Translations under genes and position numbers: made by a program
Part shown: positions 18,945 to 28,061 of the stretch, in pieces
How positions within the stretch are numbered: the stretch's first letter is position 1
Layout of the letters: every line of letters begins with the position of its first letter
Source: Chitinophagaceae bacterium UBA7600
GTDB lineage: Bacteria; Bacteroidota; Bacteroidia; Chitinophagales; Chitinophagaceae
NCBI GenBank assembly: GCA_002478885.1
Contig: DLKC01000044.1
Location: 1 to 52,672 of the forward strand
DNA length: 52,672 nucleotides
Direction: 5' to 3'
Notes under the pieces: model-generated
The model's database searches: none
What the model was told of the DNA's origin: nothing
What the model saw: the letters and a program-made list of their open reading frames with translations, nothing else

Positions 18945-18985
18945 CATTAACTTTCATTAACCTTTCACTTAAGTTAATTAACCCG
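18945..18985 (+). promoter_or_regulatory. Candidate response-regulator operator, phased ATTAAC repeats
   Basis: CATTAACTTT (18945-18954) and CATTAACCTT (18955-18964) are direct repeats with a 10-base period; a further AATTAACCCG starts at 18976, two helical turns after the second. The same arrangement, at offsets 0, 10 and 30, occurs upstream of the GLPGLI gene at 24870-24909. OmpR/PhoB-family regulators bind direct repeats of about 10-11 bases, and such a regulator is encoded at 26732. The assignment is inference. Confidence 0.6.
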
Positions 18986-19004
18986 GATTGCTGTATGCGC
19001 GTTT

Positions 19005-19012
19005 TAGCTTTG
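19005..19012 (+). promoter_or_regulatory. Bacteroidota -7 box (TAGCTTTG)
   Basis: TAGCTTTG fits the TAnnTTTG -7 element used by the Bacteroidota primary sigma factor and lies 16 bases before the ATG at 19029. A TTG at 18988-18990 is closer than the usual 17-23 bases for a -33 element, which suits a promoter that needs an activator bound at 18945-18985. Confidence 0.5.
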
Positions 19013-19028
19013 GGAAAAACAAGCAGGC

Positions 19029-21857
19029 ATGCGGAACATTTATACCATGGTGATAGTTTTAGCAATGGCTTTGGCAGCAAATGCTCAAAAAACAAGCGTC
19101 AAAGGCAGGATTTACGACTCCGTCATAAAAAAGGCGCTTCCTTATACTACCATTTCACTGGTTCATGCCGAAGACTCGAGCCTGGTAAGTTTTGCAAGAG
19201 CCGATTCGCTTGGCTATTTTAAACTCAACGGTGTTGATAAAGGCAGCTATCTTATCTCTTCATCCTATGTTGGCTATTTGCCTGTGTGGAAACCTGTTGA
19301 GATAAATGGAAGCTCCATAATGGTCGATATCGGCGACGTGCTCATGCTGGATCTTAAATCTGCCGGCACCCTCACTGTAATTGCAAAAAGACCGCCGGTA
19401 GAGATCAATAACGATACGCTTGAATTCAATACCGAAAATTTTAAAACGCAGCCTAACGCAGTGGTGGAAGACATGCTGAAAAAAATGCCAGGTGTAACGG
19501 TTGAAAGCGACGGCACTGTAAAAGTAAATGGGCAAACAGTGCGTCGTGTATTGGTAAACGGCAAAGAGTTCTTTACAGGCGACGTAAAGATGGCGACAAA
19601 AAATTTAAATGCAGATGCTGTTGACAAAGTACAGGTGTTTGACAAAGCAAGCGATCAATCGTCGTTTACTGGTGTGGATGATGGCAACAGCGAAAAGACC
19701 ATAAACCTCAAATTGAAAAAAGATAAAGCTAATGCACTTTTTGGCAAAATCGCCGCAGGTGGTGGTGATGCACCCGCAACGTCGGAATTAAAATATGATG
19801 CTCAGGCCAACATCAACAAATTCAAAGGCGAAGAACAAATGTCGTTGCTTGGCATGAGCAACAATATCAACCGCCAGGGATTTTCTATGGAAGATGTGCT
19901 GAATTTTACTGGTGAACTTTCGCGTGGTATGAGAAATGGTGGTGGCGTTACTATAAGAACCGACGGGAACGACAATGGCAGCTTACCTGTAACGGGACTT
20001 GGACAAAATCAACAGGGTGTTGCCACCACTACTGCAGGCGGAATAAATTACAATAACACATGGGGCAAGGGCAAAACAGATCTCAGCACCAATTACCTTG
20101 GCAGCGATATTCACCTGGTAACCGATAAGCAAAGCAACACACAGAATTTTGTTCCAGGCAGCGAGTACAACAGCCAGCAGAACAGCAGCACGGTGAATGA
20201 TAATGTTCAACACCGGCTAAATCTCATTCTCGATCAGAAAATCGACAGCAGTACATCCATAAAAATAACGCCATCACTCACGTGGCAGCAAACAAAAAAA
20301 TCGGCCCAGATAGATTATTTCTCTGAAACGCCGGAGAAAGTAAAGCTGAACGAGGGCTACAGCGATACTTACACTGACGCCGATGCCTTTAATTTCAGCA
20401 GCAATGCCTTGCTGCGAAAAAGGTTTAAAAAGAAGGGAAGAACTATTTCGCTCAATCTCACGACCACATACAATCACAGTGAGTCAAACGGTACGCAGGT
20501 CTCTGAAAATAAACTTTATGACAGTTATGGCAATTATATCGATTCATCATTGAATCAAACGAACCAGCGCGATGCGATCAGCCGCAATCTTGGTGCAAAT
20601 GTTACCTATACTGAGCCGCTCGGGAAAAAATCCCTGTTTGAGTTTAGTACTTTCTACAACACAAACACCGGTACAAATAACAAACAGACTTTCGACTACA
20701 ACAGCAGTTCAGGAAAACATGATAACCTTAACACTGCGTTAAGTAACGACTTCAGGAGTAATTACACTTATACCGGCGGCAGCATCAATTTCAGAAGTAA
20801 CATGAAAAAAGTTAACCTTATTCTGGGCACCATGTTGCAGGCTGCAAATCTTGAAACAGAAAATAAAACTGTAAAACAAACGATCACCCAAAACTTCACC
20901 GACCTGCTACCCAATGCAATGCTGCAATACAATATTACCCGCATGAAAACATTACGGTTTGAATACAGCACAAATACGACGCAACCATCGTTAACCCAGT
21001 TGCAACCCGTTGCTGACGTTAGCGACCCGTTGAATATTGTTATAGGAAATCCCCTGCTGAAAAGGCAATACAACCATAACGTTCAGCTGAATTTATTTGC
21101 GGCAAGCCCCGCGAAAAGAAAAAACCTCTTTGCCTTTGTAAACTTCAGAACATCGCAAAACGCGATTGTAAGATCAGATACCGTAAAAGCATTCGGCAAC
21201 CGCACCACTACCTATACAAATGCCAACGGCACCTACAGTGCTTTTGGTAATATTGAATATGGCTTCCCTATCAAAAAACTAAAATCCAGGATCGAAGCCG
21301 GCATTAATACGAGTTACAGTAAAGGTGCATCGTTTACCAACGGTGAAAGAAATGACATCTATACATCAACCATCGGCCCTAATGTTTCGTACAACTTTTC
21401 CATTGATGATAAGATTGATCTTTCTTTTGATGCCCGTGTTGCGCTCAGTAACAGCAAATATTCCCTGCAGGCGCAGGCAAACAACCATTATGTCAAACAA
21501 ACCTATGGCGTTAATATGACCAACTATTTGCCGTTTGGGCTTTCGCTTAACAACGATTTCAATTATATCATCACCACTGGCCGAAGCGATGGTTACAATA
21601 CAAACGTGCCCTTATGGAATGCTTCACTTGCCAAAGGTTTTATGAAGAACAAGCGCGGTGAAATAAAATTTAGCGTGTCAGACATTCTTAACAAGAATAC
21701 GGGCATTGCGAGAACAGTGAACCAGGGTTATATAACCGACGAAAAATACAATGTGCTCCAACGCTATTTTATGCTGACGTTTACTTATAGCCTCAATAAA
21801 TCAGGTTTGAGTGGAAAAGGTGGTCCTGGCCTCAGAATAAAAACGATTGATAACTGA
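19029..21857 (+). CDS. Outer-membrane beta-barrel protein with CarboxypepD_reg and plug domains
   Basis: This 942-residue protein has a signal peptide (VIVLAMALAANAQ). A carboxypeptidase-regulatory-like domain lies at about residues 22-105 (TSVKGRIYDSVIKKALPYTT, GSYLISSSYVGYLPV). A TonB-receptor-type plug follows (VVEDMLKKMPGVTVESDGTV, KVNGQTVRRVLVNGKEFFTG), and the remaining 600 residues form an OMP_b-brl_3-type barrel rich in Asn and alternating Tyr/Phe. No TonB box is obvious, as is usual in this subfamily. Such proteins often occur with GLPGLI-family genes and two-component systems in Bacteroidota, as here. Cargo is unknown. Transcription probably starts at the TAGCTTTG box, under the phased ATTAAC repeats. 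Confidence 0.9.
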   Translation: MRNIYTMVIVLAMALAANAQKTSVKGRIYDSVIKKALPYTTISLVHAEDSSLVSFARADSLGYFKLNGVDKGSYLISSSYVGYLPVWKPVEINGSSIMVDIGDVLMLDLKSAGTLTVIAKRPPVEINNDTLEFNTENFKTQPNAVVEDMLKKMPGVTVESDGTVKVNGQTVRRVLVNGKEFFTGDVKMATKNLNADAVDKVQVFDKASDQSSFTGVDDGNSEKTINLKLKKDKANALFGKIAAGGGDAPATSELKYDAQANINKFKGEEQMSLLGMSNNINRQGFSMEDVLNFTGELSRGMRNGGGVTIRTDGNDNGSLPVTGLGQNQQGVATTTAGGINYNNTWGKGKTDLSTNYLGSDIHLVTDKQSNTQNFVPGSEYNSQQNSSTVNDNVQHRLNLILDQKIDSSTSIKITPSLTWQQTKKSAQIDYFSETPEKVKLNEGYSDTYTDADAFNFSSNALLRKRFKKKGRTISLNLTTTYNHSESNGTQVSENKLYDSYGNYIDSSLNQTNQRDAISRNLGANVTYTEPLGKKSLFEFSTFYNTNTGTNNKQTFDYNSSSGKHDNLNTALSNDFRSNYTYTGGSINFRSNMKKVNLILGTMLQAANLETENKTVKQTITQNFTDLLPNAMLQYNITRMKTLRFEYSTNTTQPSLTQLQPVADVSDPLNIVIGNPLLKRQYNHNVQLNLFAASPAKRKNLFAFVNFRTSQNAIVRSDTVKAFGNRTTTYTNANGTYSAFGNIEYGFPIKKLKSRIEAGINTSYSKGASFTNGERNDIYTSTIGPNVSYNFSIDDKIDLSFDARVALSNSKYSLQAQANNHYVKQTYGVNMTNYLPFGLSLNNDFNYIITTGRSDGYNTNVPLWNASLAKGFMKNKRGEIKFSVSDILNKNTGIARTVNQGYITDEKYNVLQRYFMLTFTYSLNKSGLSGKGGPGLRIKTIDN

Positions 21858-21870
21858 TACAATGATATTA

Positions 21871-22060
21871 TGATCCCGGCTTTGGCAAAAATGGCATCGA
21901 CTGTTGCGTCGCACACTTGTACTGCTGAGCTTTGGGGCGGCAAATGAAAACGATTGTAGTGAGCGGCTTAGAGCCCGGCGTTTAAAGCTCAGGACTATTC
22001 TTTAGTACAAGAGTGCGACGCAACAAAAGCCCATTGCTTATTCTTTAGCCCTGGCTACAG
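21871..22060. repeat. Dispersed repeat, tight inverted pair
   Basis: The left core GTTGCGTCGCACACTTGTAC is at 21903-21922, preceded by CCCGGCTTTGG and TGGCATCGACT. The right core GTACAAGAGTGCGACGCAAC is at 22005-22024, followed by AAAAGCCCATTGC and TAGCCCTGGC. It fills the gap between the convergent beta-barrel and PAS-kinase genes, where it could also fold as a long stem. Confidence 0.9.
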
Positions 22061-22065
22061 ATAAA

Positions 22066-24024
22066 TCAAAACTGCACCGTAAACGTAGTGCCTTCGCCGG
22101 GCGTACTGCAGACATAAATATTTCCTCCCATAGATTGCACCTGGTTTCTTGTGATAAACAAACCAATGCCATTCGACTCGGGTTGCTGATCAAAAGTTTT
22201 GTACATGCCGAAAATCTGCTCATGGTTCTTCTCGAGATCGATACCCTTGCCATTGTCGGTAACTGTTAAGAAGTAATTGTGATTATTGGAGTACGTTTTT
22301 ACGGTAATATGCGGCGCCCGTTGCGGATGACGGTATTTGACGGCATTTGAAATAAGATTCAACAAAATGCTTTCGATGTAGGCCGGCACATAAGACACTA
22401 ACGGGCAGCCCTGAAAACTGGATTCGATCGTCGCTTTGGTTTTTTTTATGGTGGGTTGCAAAATATCGAGCACGTTATTGAAAACTGTTTCAAAATAAAC
22501 ATCTGCCCGCGAAGGCGCAGTATTGTGACGCGTTTTTACAAGATCGCGAAGCTCGCTGATTGTATTATTGAGCGACGCACACATTTTTTTCATGTAACGC
22601 ATTACTTCATCTTTTTCCGATGGCGTTTGTGCTGCCTCGAGCAGGTTAACCAGCGAGCTGATGTTGCCTGCATGCGAATGGAGATTGTGCGTTACAATAT
22701 GGGCAAAATTGCTAAGCCTTTCATTTTGCTCAATATTTACATCATTTATTTTTCTAAGCTCCAGCTCTCTTTCCTTCTGACCTGTTATATCTTGTAGAAT
22801 ACCGCCGGCAGCGATAGTTTTTCCAAAATTATCTTTAAGCAAGTTACCGGTTGTTCTCACCCATTTCTTATTTCCTTTTGCAGTTACAATCTGCAGCTCC
22901 AGGTCGTATGGCTCATCGAAAGCCAACAGGTTTTCAAATGCATGCCTGATAACTTTTTTTGACTCGCCATGGTAGTAATTTATCGACTCATCGACCGAGG
23001 GTTGACGTCCTTCCTCAATTTCGTAGATCTCAAATATTTGTTTAGTCCATGCCGCACAGTCGCTGCCAAATCTGAACTGCCAGCCACCGGTTTTAATTAT
23101 CCTGCCAGCCTCACCAAAGAGAAACTGGTTTTTTTCCAATTCCTGTTCCAGCATTCTTTTATTATGCCTGTTAATTATGGAGCCCACCATTTTCTCGGCA
23201 GTCCCATCATCCGAAAATTTTGCTTTGCCGGCAGTTTCGAACCAGTAGTAGTTGCCGTCTTTGTGCAGTAATCTAATTTCAACAAGGTAAGAGGCGCGTT
23301 GTTCGAGATGTGCATCAATTGCTGCGTTCATTATCTCAAGGTCGGCCGGGTGAACAAGGTATTCCCGGAAATTATGATACGATGCCTTTATTTCACCGGG
23401 CCTATAGCCAAGCAGCTCGTAAAACTTATCAGACCACCACTCAAACCCGGTTTTCAGGTTGCGTTCCCAAACACCCGCGTTGATCCCTTCAAGGATCATG
23501 TCATACTTCTCGTTTTGCTGGATGAGTTCATTTTTTCTTACCACAAAATTGGTGATGTCCATATTACAGCCCTTCATACAAGTTGGCTCGCCATACTCAT
23601 CCCACTTTGTTATTGCAGCTTTCACAAGCATATAAATATTACTGCCATGCCTGGAAAGATAACGGAGCTTTATTTCGAAGGGCAGTTTACCTCTCGAAGC
23701 AACATGAGCATCGAACAGATCCATTGCTCTTGAAAGGTCTTCCCTGGTAATATTTCGAATGCTGTTCTTATAAGGTATTTCGTCACTGCGGGTGATCATC
23801 TTTTTGAACGCCGACCTTATTGAGTGAATGTTGCGGGAGATTTCCCAATTGCGGTATCCAGGCACAAATTTCGCCTGTTGCATATAAGCAAAAATATCAA
23901 CGTTGTCTATGAACATTGAAGGAATAGTTTGGATTTTAAAATATTGTTCTTTTAAGGATAAGGCAAAGCAAATTATCGAATACTGTATAAGCAACAATAT
24001 ATAAAGCCGGCTTTTTTTCAACAT
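22066..24024 (-). CDS. PAS-domain sensor histidine kinase (orphan)
   Basis: The product has 652 residues from the first start. Residues 7-24 are hydrophobic, so it may be a membrane signal anchor; the alternative Met37 (23916) would give a soluble kinase. Three PAS-like modules follow: about 65-160, 175-295 (GVWERNLKTGFEWWSDKFYE) and 305-420 (GGWQFRF, KKWVRTTGNLL). The phospho-acceptor box is FAHIVTHNLHSHAGN, with His446 the likely site. The ATPase domain has NLISNAVKYRH, TDNGKGIDL and GIGLFITRNQV. No response regulator is adjacent in the same direction, so it is an orphan that may act with the regulator at 26732 or with a distant one. It converges on the beta-barrel gene. Confidence 0.9.
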   Translation of the reverse strand: MLKKSRLYILLLIQYSIICFALSLKEQYFKIQTIPSMFIDNVDIFAYMQQAKFVPGYRNWEISRNIHSIRSAFKKMITRSDEIPYKNSIRNITREDLSRAMDLFDAHVASRGKLPFEIKLRYLSRHGSNIYMLVKAAITKWDEYGEPTCMKGCNMDITNFVVRKNELIQQNEKYDMILEGINAGVWERNLKTGFEWWSDKFYELLGYRPGEIKASYHNFREYLVHPADLEIMNAAIDAHLEQRASYLVEIRLLHKDGNYYWFETAGKAKFSDDGTAEKMVGSIINRHNKRMLEQELEKNQFLFGEAGRIIKTGGWQFRFGSDCAAWTKQIFEIYEIEEGRQPSVDESINYYHGESKKVIRHAFENLLAFDEPYDLELQIVTAKGNKKWVRTTGNLLKDNFGKTIAAGGILQDITGQKERELELRKINDVNIEQNERLSNFAHIVTHNLHSHAGNISSLVNLLEAAQTPSEKDEVMRYMKKMCASLNNTISELRDLVKTRHNTAPSRADVYFETVFNNVLDILQPTIKKTKATIESSFQGCPLVSYVPAYIESILLNLISNAVKYRHPQRAPHITVKTYSNNHNYFLTVTDNGKGIDLEKNHEQIFGMYKTFDQQPESNGIGLFITRNQVQSMGGNIYVCSTPGEGTTFTVQF

Positions 24025-24033
24025 GTTCTCAAG

Positions 24034-24066
24034 AAAAAAAGGGCCTGATATACACAGCGCCCTTTT
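24034..24066 (-). terminator. Rho-independent terminator after the GLPGLI gene
   Basis: AAAAGGGC (24037-24044) pairs with GCCCTTTT (24059-24066) around a 14-base loop. On the minus strand the stem is followed by a run of T, as expected downstream of the gene that ends at 24090. It separates that gene from the PAS kinase. Confidence 0.85.
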
Positions 24067-24089
24067 CTAATGCCGCTTACGGTATCTAT

Positions 24090-24833
24090 TTAATTCTTCC
24101 TGATTATCCGCCCGTTGGCATCGGGAGGGCCAAAAAGATCATCCATTTTTTTACGAAAATCTGCGCGGGTAATATGTGTTCCTTTGACCGGCTCTTTCAG
24201 GTCTTTGGAGGCAGGGCCGGGTTTTATTTCAACTGCAGTGTAAATCATTTCGCCATTATTAATATCCATTGCGAGTACAGCACCCGGCAGTCCGCCAAAG
24301 GTTTCCGGTCCGGCCGGACTTGCGATATCTTCGGCATACCATGCGACCACATCGCTGCCACGCTCGGTTCTCATGATAGCTTTTTTACAACTATGGCCAA
24401 GTACCGTTTTTGTTACTTCAGAAAGCTTCCATGACAACTGTTTTATTGTATCGTCTATTATGTAAGACTTCTCTTCCAGTTCGGTTTGCTCTGTGTGTTT
24501 TGCATTATTGTAATTGCGGTATATAACGCCACCGTCACCGGGACCACCAAACCTGATCATAATCTGCGGGCCACCCGGGCCGCCTGGACCACCGCCTGCA
24601 AACGGGTCAGGCGCTTCTTCATCCTGCACATTCCGATACAGGGTTTCATTATCCTTAAAAAGCAGCTCATGTTTATCTGTTCTAAACTGAGGTACCATTG
24701 CCTTCATTTGATCGTCTTCCATGCGGCGGTGTACATCGATCTTTCTTTCATAAACAATAGCGCCCTCTTTTAATTGGGCCTGCACAAGGTTAACGGCAGC
24801 TAATAATAAAGCGCTGAGCAGATATTTTTTCAT
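24090..24833 (-). CDS. GLPGLI family protein
   Basis: This 247-residue exported protein (signal peptide ending in NLVQA) belongs to the GLPGLI family, named for a motif seen here as FGGLPGAVLAMDIN near residue 180. Other family features are GAIVYERKIDVHRR at the mature N-terminus, YIIDDTIKQLSWKL, and VLGHSCKKA with WYAEDI. A low-complexity Gly/Pro insert (GGGPGGPGGP) lies near residues 78-88. The biochemical role of the family is unknown; members commonly accompany CarboxypepD_reg/beta-barrel outer-membrane proteins, matching the gene at 19029. It is divergent from the kinase/regulator pair at 25209 and has its own promoter and terminator. Confidence 0.9.
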   Translation of the reverse strand: MKKYLLSALLLAAVNLVQAQLKEGAIVYERKIDVHRRMEDDQMKAMVPQFRTDKHELLFKDNETLYRNVQDEEAPDPFAGGGPGGPGGPQIMIRFGGPGDGGVIYRNYNNAKHTEQTELEEKSYIIDDTIKQLSWKLSEVTKTVLGHSCKKAIMRTERGSDVVAWYAEDIASPAGPETFGGLPGAVLAMDINNGEMIYTAVEIKPGPASKDLKEPVKGTHITRADFRKKMDDLFGPPDANGRIIRKN

Positions 24834-24851
24834 ATCGATTTTTTATACCTC

Positions 24852-24880
24852 CAAAACTACTTTCAGCAGCCGTTAAGCAA
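24852..24880 (-). promoter_or_regulatory. Candidate promoter of the GLPGLI gene (TTG-N18-TAGTTTTG)
   Basis: Read on the minus strand, TTG at 24880-24878 and TAGTTTTG at 24859-24852 are 18 bases apart, a good match to the Bacteroidota TTTG/TAnnTTTG promoter. The -7 box lies about 18 bases before the ATG at 24833. The phased ATTAAC repeats begin just upstream and the last one overlaps the -33 position. Confidence 0.65.
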
Positions 24881-24909
24881 TCTTGCTTTAAGGTTAATTA
24901 AGGTTAATG
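24870..24909 (-). promoter_or_regulatory. Candidate response-regulator operator, phased ATTAAC repeats
   Basis: On the minus strand, CATTAACCTT (24909-24900) and AATTAACCTT (24899-24890) are perfect 10-base-period direct repeats, and a weaker TGCTTAACGG (24879-24870) is in phase two turns on. The arrangement mirrors 18945-18985 upstream of the beta-barrel gene. The regulator encoded at 26732 is the obvious candidate to bind both sites. Confidence 0.65.
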
Positions 24910-24960
24910 AAAAATATGGGAGATTACCGATTGGTTACTTTTGTAAAGAAGATCTTTATG

Positions 24961-25165
24961 GGCCTGGCAGCATTGCAGGCATAAGGTTTTTGTTGCGTCG
25001 CACACTTGTGCAGCAGAAAGGGCCTGAGCATTCACCAGCAAGCTTCTGCATACATTCCAGCTTATGTAATGGCTGTTTGATATTAAAGCTTACCGGTTCG
25101 CTGCTCACAGCCCAACAGTTCAAGAGTGCGACGCAGGAGGCGATGCCACAGGGCCATAAAGCCTC
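24961..25165. repeat. Dispersed repeat, tight inverted pair
   Basis: The left core GTTGCGTCGCACACTTGTGC is at 24992-25011. The right core is slightly diverged at 25118-25135 (GTTCAAGAGTGCGACGCA), followed by GGAGGCGATGCCACAGGGCC. The interior of about 106 bases differs from that of elements A and B. It lies in the 375-base divergent gap 24834-25208, which also holds the GLPGLI promoter; no further gene is seen there. Confidence 0.85.
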
Positions 25166-25208
25166 GCTTTAAACAATATTGCTGCACATAACAGGCACAA
25201 AAAAACAA

Positions 25209-26735
25209 ATGAACAAGCTGAAAATATCCAGGCTGATGATGATCGTTACGATCTTGCTGGTAGCGGGCTTCCAGGGCTATTGGATAACACGTTTGTATAA
25301 CGACGAATGGCATAACCTGCAACGCGAGTCGGATTTTATTTTCAGGGATGTCGTTTATAAACTGCAATTGCAACGTTTTAGAAACGACACATCAATTTTT
25401 AACAAGAGCTTACCAGACAATCTTTTTGTACTGGACCTGATTGACAGTGTAAAAACGCAAATGACCGACACAGTACTAAGAAGGGAAGACAGTAATCACA
25501 AGGCAATACGCGTGTCGATCAATACAACCCATATTCATGGAGAAGAAGGCCCGCTTCCACCTTTTGAACGGGTTGAGTTTGACCACAACGATTCATTTAC
25601 CATACCGATGCCTCCACCCGGAGGTGCCCCGAGGTTGATCAAATATTTTTCAAACAACAAGTCAATTACTGATTCACTCTCTGTTGCCAAAATCGATTCA
25701 GCTTACCGTGCAGAATTGAAAAAAAATAATATTACCGTTGGCTTTACCGTAACTAAACTTTCGGGCACGGAAAAGGAAATGACAAAACAAATGGACCCGC
25801 AGGAGCTAAAGACCAGTGTTACTTTTGTGGGCCTTACAAAAGCATATGCGTACCAGGCCGAAATTGCCAACCCATTTGCTTATATCATTGGCCGTATAGC
25901 CATGCCGATCGTTGTTGCTATTCTGCTGGTTGCTTTTACTATTATTTCATTTGTGTTTTTATATCGCAATTTGCTAGCGCAAAAAAGGTTGTCTGAAATA
26001 AAGAATGAATTCATCAGTAACATTACGCATGAATTGAAAACACCCATCGCCACTGTAAATGTTGCCATTGAAGCTTTGCGGAATTTCAACGCCATTCAAA
26101 ACCCCGAACGCACAAAAGAGTACCTCGACATTTCTGCGACAGAACTACAAAGGCTTTCTTTGCTAGTTGACAAAGTACTTCGGTTCTCTGTGTTTGAAAA
26201 CAAGGAAGTTGAATTGAAGAAAGAATGGTTTGATTTAAAAGAGCTGACGCAAAGCGTAATCAATTCAATGGGGTTACAATTTGATAAACAGCATGCCGAA
26301 GTAAGCCTCGAAACAACCGGGGAAAACTTCGTGATTGAGGCTGATAAATTGCACATCACCAGTGTTGTTTACAACCTACTGGATAACGCGTTAAAATACA
26401 GCAAAGAAAACCCCTCTATAAAAGTGGAATTAATAACACACAACCAATACATCGATCTCAAAGTAACCGACAAGGGTATTGGCATTCCTACGGAATACAA
26501 GCGCAGAGTATTTGACAAATTTTTCCGTGTGCCATCACATGATCATCACAATGCAAAGGGTTATGGATTAGGATTGAGTTACGTAAACCATATTGTGCAA
26601 AGACACCAGGGATTTGTTGAGGTCGAAAGCGAGCAGGGTAAGGGCAGCACTTTTATTGTGAAACTCCCTTACAAAGAAGAAGCTATTATACATTTCGACA
26701 AGGGGAGACGGATTACAAAGAGTAATAAGCTATGA
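25209..26735 (+). CDS. Membrane sensor histidine kinase
   Basis: I place the start at the ATG at 25209 (MNKLKISRLMMIV), ten codons after the first in-frame ATG, because a transmembrane helix follows at once (residues 8-26). The periplasmic sensor region covers about residues 27-215, a second helix about 220-248 (IVVAILLVAFTIISFVFLYR). The H-box ITHELKTPIATVN has His274; the ATPase domain shows NLLDNALKYSK, TDKGIGIP and GYGLGLSYVNHI. It is a classical HisKA kinase of about 508 residues. Its stop overlaps the start of the response-regulator gene (ATGA at 26732), so the two are coupled in translation and should work as a pair. Confidence 0.95.
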   Translation: MNKLKISRLMMIVTILLVAGFQGYWITRLYNDEWHNLQRESDFIFRDVVYKLQLQRFRNDTSIFNKSLPDNLFVLDLIDSVKTQMTDTVLRREDSNHKAIRVSINTTHIHGEEGPLPPFERVEFDHNDSFTIPMPPPGGAPRLIKYFSNNKSITDSLSVAKIDSAYRAELKKNNITVGFTVTKLSGTEKEMTKQMDPQELKTSVTFVGLTKAYAYQAEIANPFAYIIGRIAMPIVVAILLVAFTIISFVFLYRNLLAQKRLSEIKNEFISNITHELKTPIATVNVAIEALRNFNAIQNPERTKEYLDISATELQRLSLLVDKVLRFSVFENKEVELKKEWFDLKELTQSVINSMGLQFDKQHAEVSLETTGENFVIEADKLHITSVVYNLLDNALKYSKENPSIKVELITHNQYIDLKVTDKGIGIPTEYKRRVFDKFFRVPSHDHHNAKGYGLGLSYVNHIVQRHQGFVEVESEQGKGSTFIVKLPYKEEAIIHFDKGRRITKSNKL

Positions 26736-27421
26736 GCATAAAAGTATTATATGTAGAAGATGAAACCTTTCTCGGCAAAATAGTAATGGAAACGCTTGAA
26801 GGCCGGGGTTTTGAGGTAAGCATGGAAACCGATGGAGCCAGGGCACTTGATGCGTTCAGGGCATCGCAACCGGATATTTGTGTGCTCGATATAATGCTTC
26901 CCAACCGCAACGGTTTTGAAATTGCCGAAGACATAAGAGCCCTCAACGACGATATCCCCATCATTTTTCTCACCGCTAAAACACAAACGGAAGACGTAGT
27001 TAAAGGGTTTCGCACAGGTGGCAATGATTATATTAGAAAACCCTTCAGCATGGAGGAGCTGATCGTGCGCATCGAAAACGCTTTACGAGTTAAAAAAGAA
27101 GATACAAAGGCCGCCGCAAACTCACGCATTATTGAAATTGGCTGCTACCGGTTTAATACAAACAGGCAATTACTTGTTTTCAACAGCGACGAACGTAAAC
27201 TTTCTTACCGGGAAAGTGAACTCTTGAAATATCTCTGGCAAAACAGGCAAAATATAATCGATCGTAAAGATATTCTCAATGCTATCTGGGGAAACGATTC
27301 GTTTTTTAACAGCCGAAACCTTGACGTATATATTACAAAGATGCGCGGCTATCTTAAAGAAGATCCTTCGCTTGAAATATTAACGATCAAAGCTGTCGGT
27401 TACAGGTTTGTTACAGGTTAA
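26732..27421 (+). CDS. OmpR/PhoB-family response regulator
   Basis: This 229-residue protein has a receiver domain (residues 1-115) with acidic pocket ED at 9-10, phospho-acceptor Asp53 in CVLDIMLPNRNG, and the conserved Lys in IRKPFSMEEL. The winged-helix DNA-binding domain follows at about 130-228 (LSYRESELLKYLWQNRQ, RNLDVYITKMRGYL, VGYRFVTG). It is the partner of the kinase at 25209 by translational coupling. I propose that it binds the phased 10-base ATTAAC repeats upstream of the beta-barrel gene (18945) and the GLPGLI gene (24870); this is inference from motif, family and proximity. Confidence 0.95.
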   Translation: MSIKVLYVEDETFLGKIVMETLEGRGFEVSMETDGARALDAFRASQPDICVLDIMLPNRNGFEIAEDIRALNDDIPIIFLTAKTQTEDVVKGFRTGGNDYIRKPFSMEELIVRIENALRVKKEDTKAAANSRIIEIGCYRFNTNRQLLVFNSDERKLSYRESELLKYLWQNRQNIIDRKDILNAIWGNDSFFNSRNLDVYITKMRGYLKEDPSLEILTIKAVGYRFVTG

Positions 27422-27429
27422 GGTAATTG

Positions 27430-28029
27430 CTAATATTTCACGCCCGCTTCAATTTTTGCAGCCAGGGTGTTTTCTCTTGGCGGAATAGGGCAATTGTATC
27501 CTTCTGTATAGGCGCAATATGGATGATAGGCTTTATTAAAATTTATCACGATTGAATCACCCTGCGGGATAAGAAGGTCAATGTAACGACCTCCACCATA
27601 GGTCTCTTTACCACTGGTCGAATCCCGGAAAGGAATAAAAAGGTAGTCTCTGTATTTACGTTGCTTTGCCAGGTCGATCGACTGGTAAATATTCAGTTTG
27701 TACTCCTTGCCTTTTAAGTTAAAAATTGCCTCGCCATACTTTACATAGTCTTTGGTTATTGCCCCCGACGTTTTCATGGAAAATATTTTTTCATCAGCAG
27801 TTCGCACAAACTTTGCTGTTACGTTGTAGGCTTTATTAACGGAAAAAAAATGAATGCCTTTAAATTCTTTTTTCGCTTCTCCGGATAACGGGCTGGTAGC
27901 AGGATTCCGGTATTCGTTCACCAGGTCATCCTGGAATCGTTTCATGTCGTTTGCAAAAGCGGTATCCGTTTGCGCGGCCACCACAAAACTTGTTGAGAGA
28001 AAAATAAAAAACGGTAATAAAAATTTCAT
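27430..28029 (-). CDS. DUF1684 domain protein, exported
   Basis: This 199-residue protein has a signal peptide (FVVAAQ) and matches DUF1684. Family marks are YRNPATSPL near residue 42, KGIHFFSVN, the middle YKLNIYQS and the C-terminal block FNKAYHPYCAYTEGYNCPIPPREN, whose Tyr/Cys/Pro pattern is the most conserved part. Function is unknown. It converges on the response-regulator gene with eight bases between the stops, and dcd lies upstream in the same direction 32 bases away, so the two could share a transcript. Confidence 0.9.
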   Translation of the reverse strand: MKFLLPFFIFLSTSFVVAAQTDTAFANDMKRFQDDLVNEYRNPATSPLSGEAKKEFKGIHFFSVNKAYNVTAKFVRTADEKIFSMKTSGAITKDYVKYGEAIFNLKGKEYKLNIYQSIDLAKQRKYRDYLFIPFRDSTSGKETYGGGRYIDLLIPQGDSIVINFNKAYHPYCAYTEGYNCPIPPRENTLAAKIEAGVKY

Positions 28030-28061
28030 GCTGTATCATTTAAACCCAAAGGTAGTTCACA

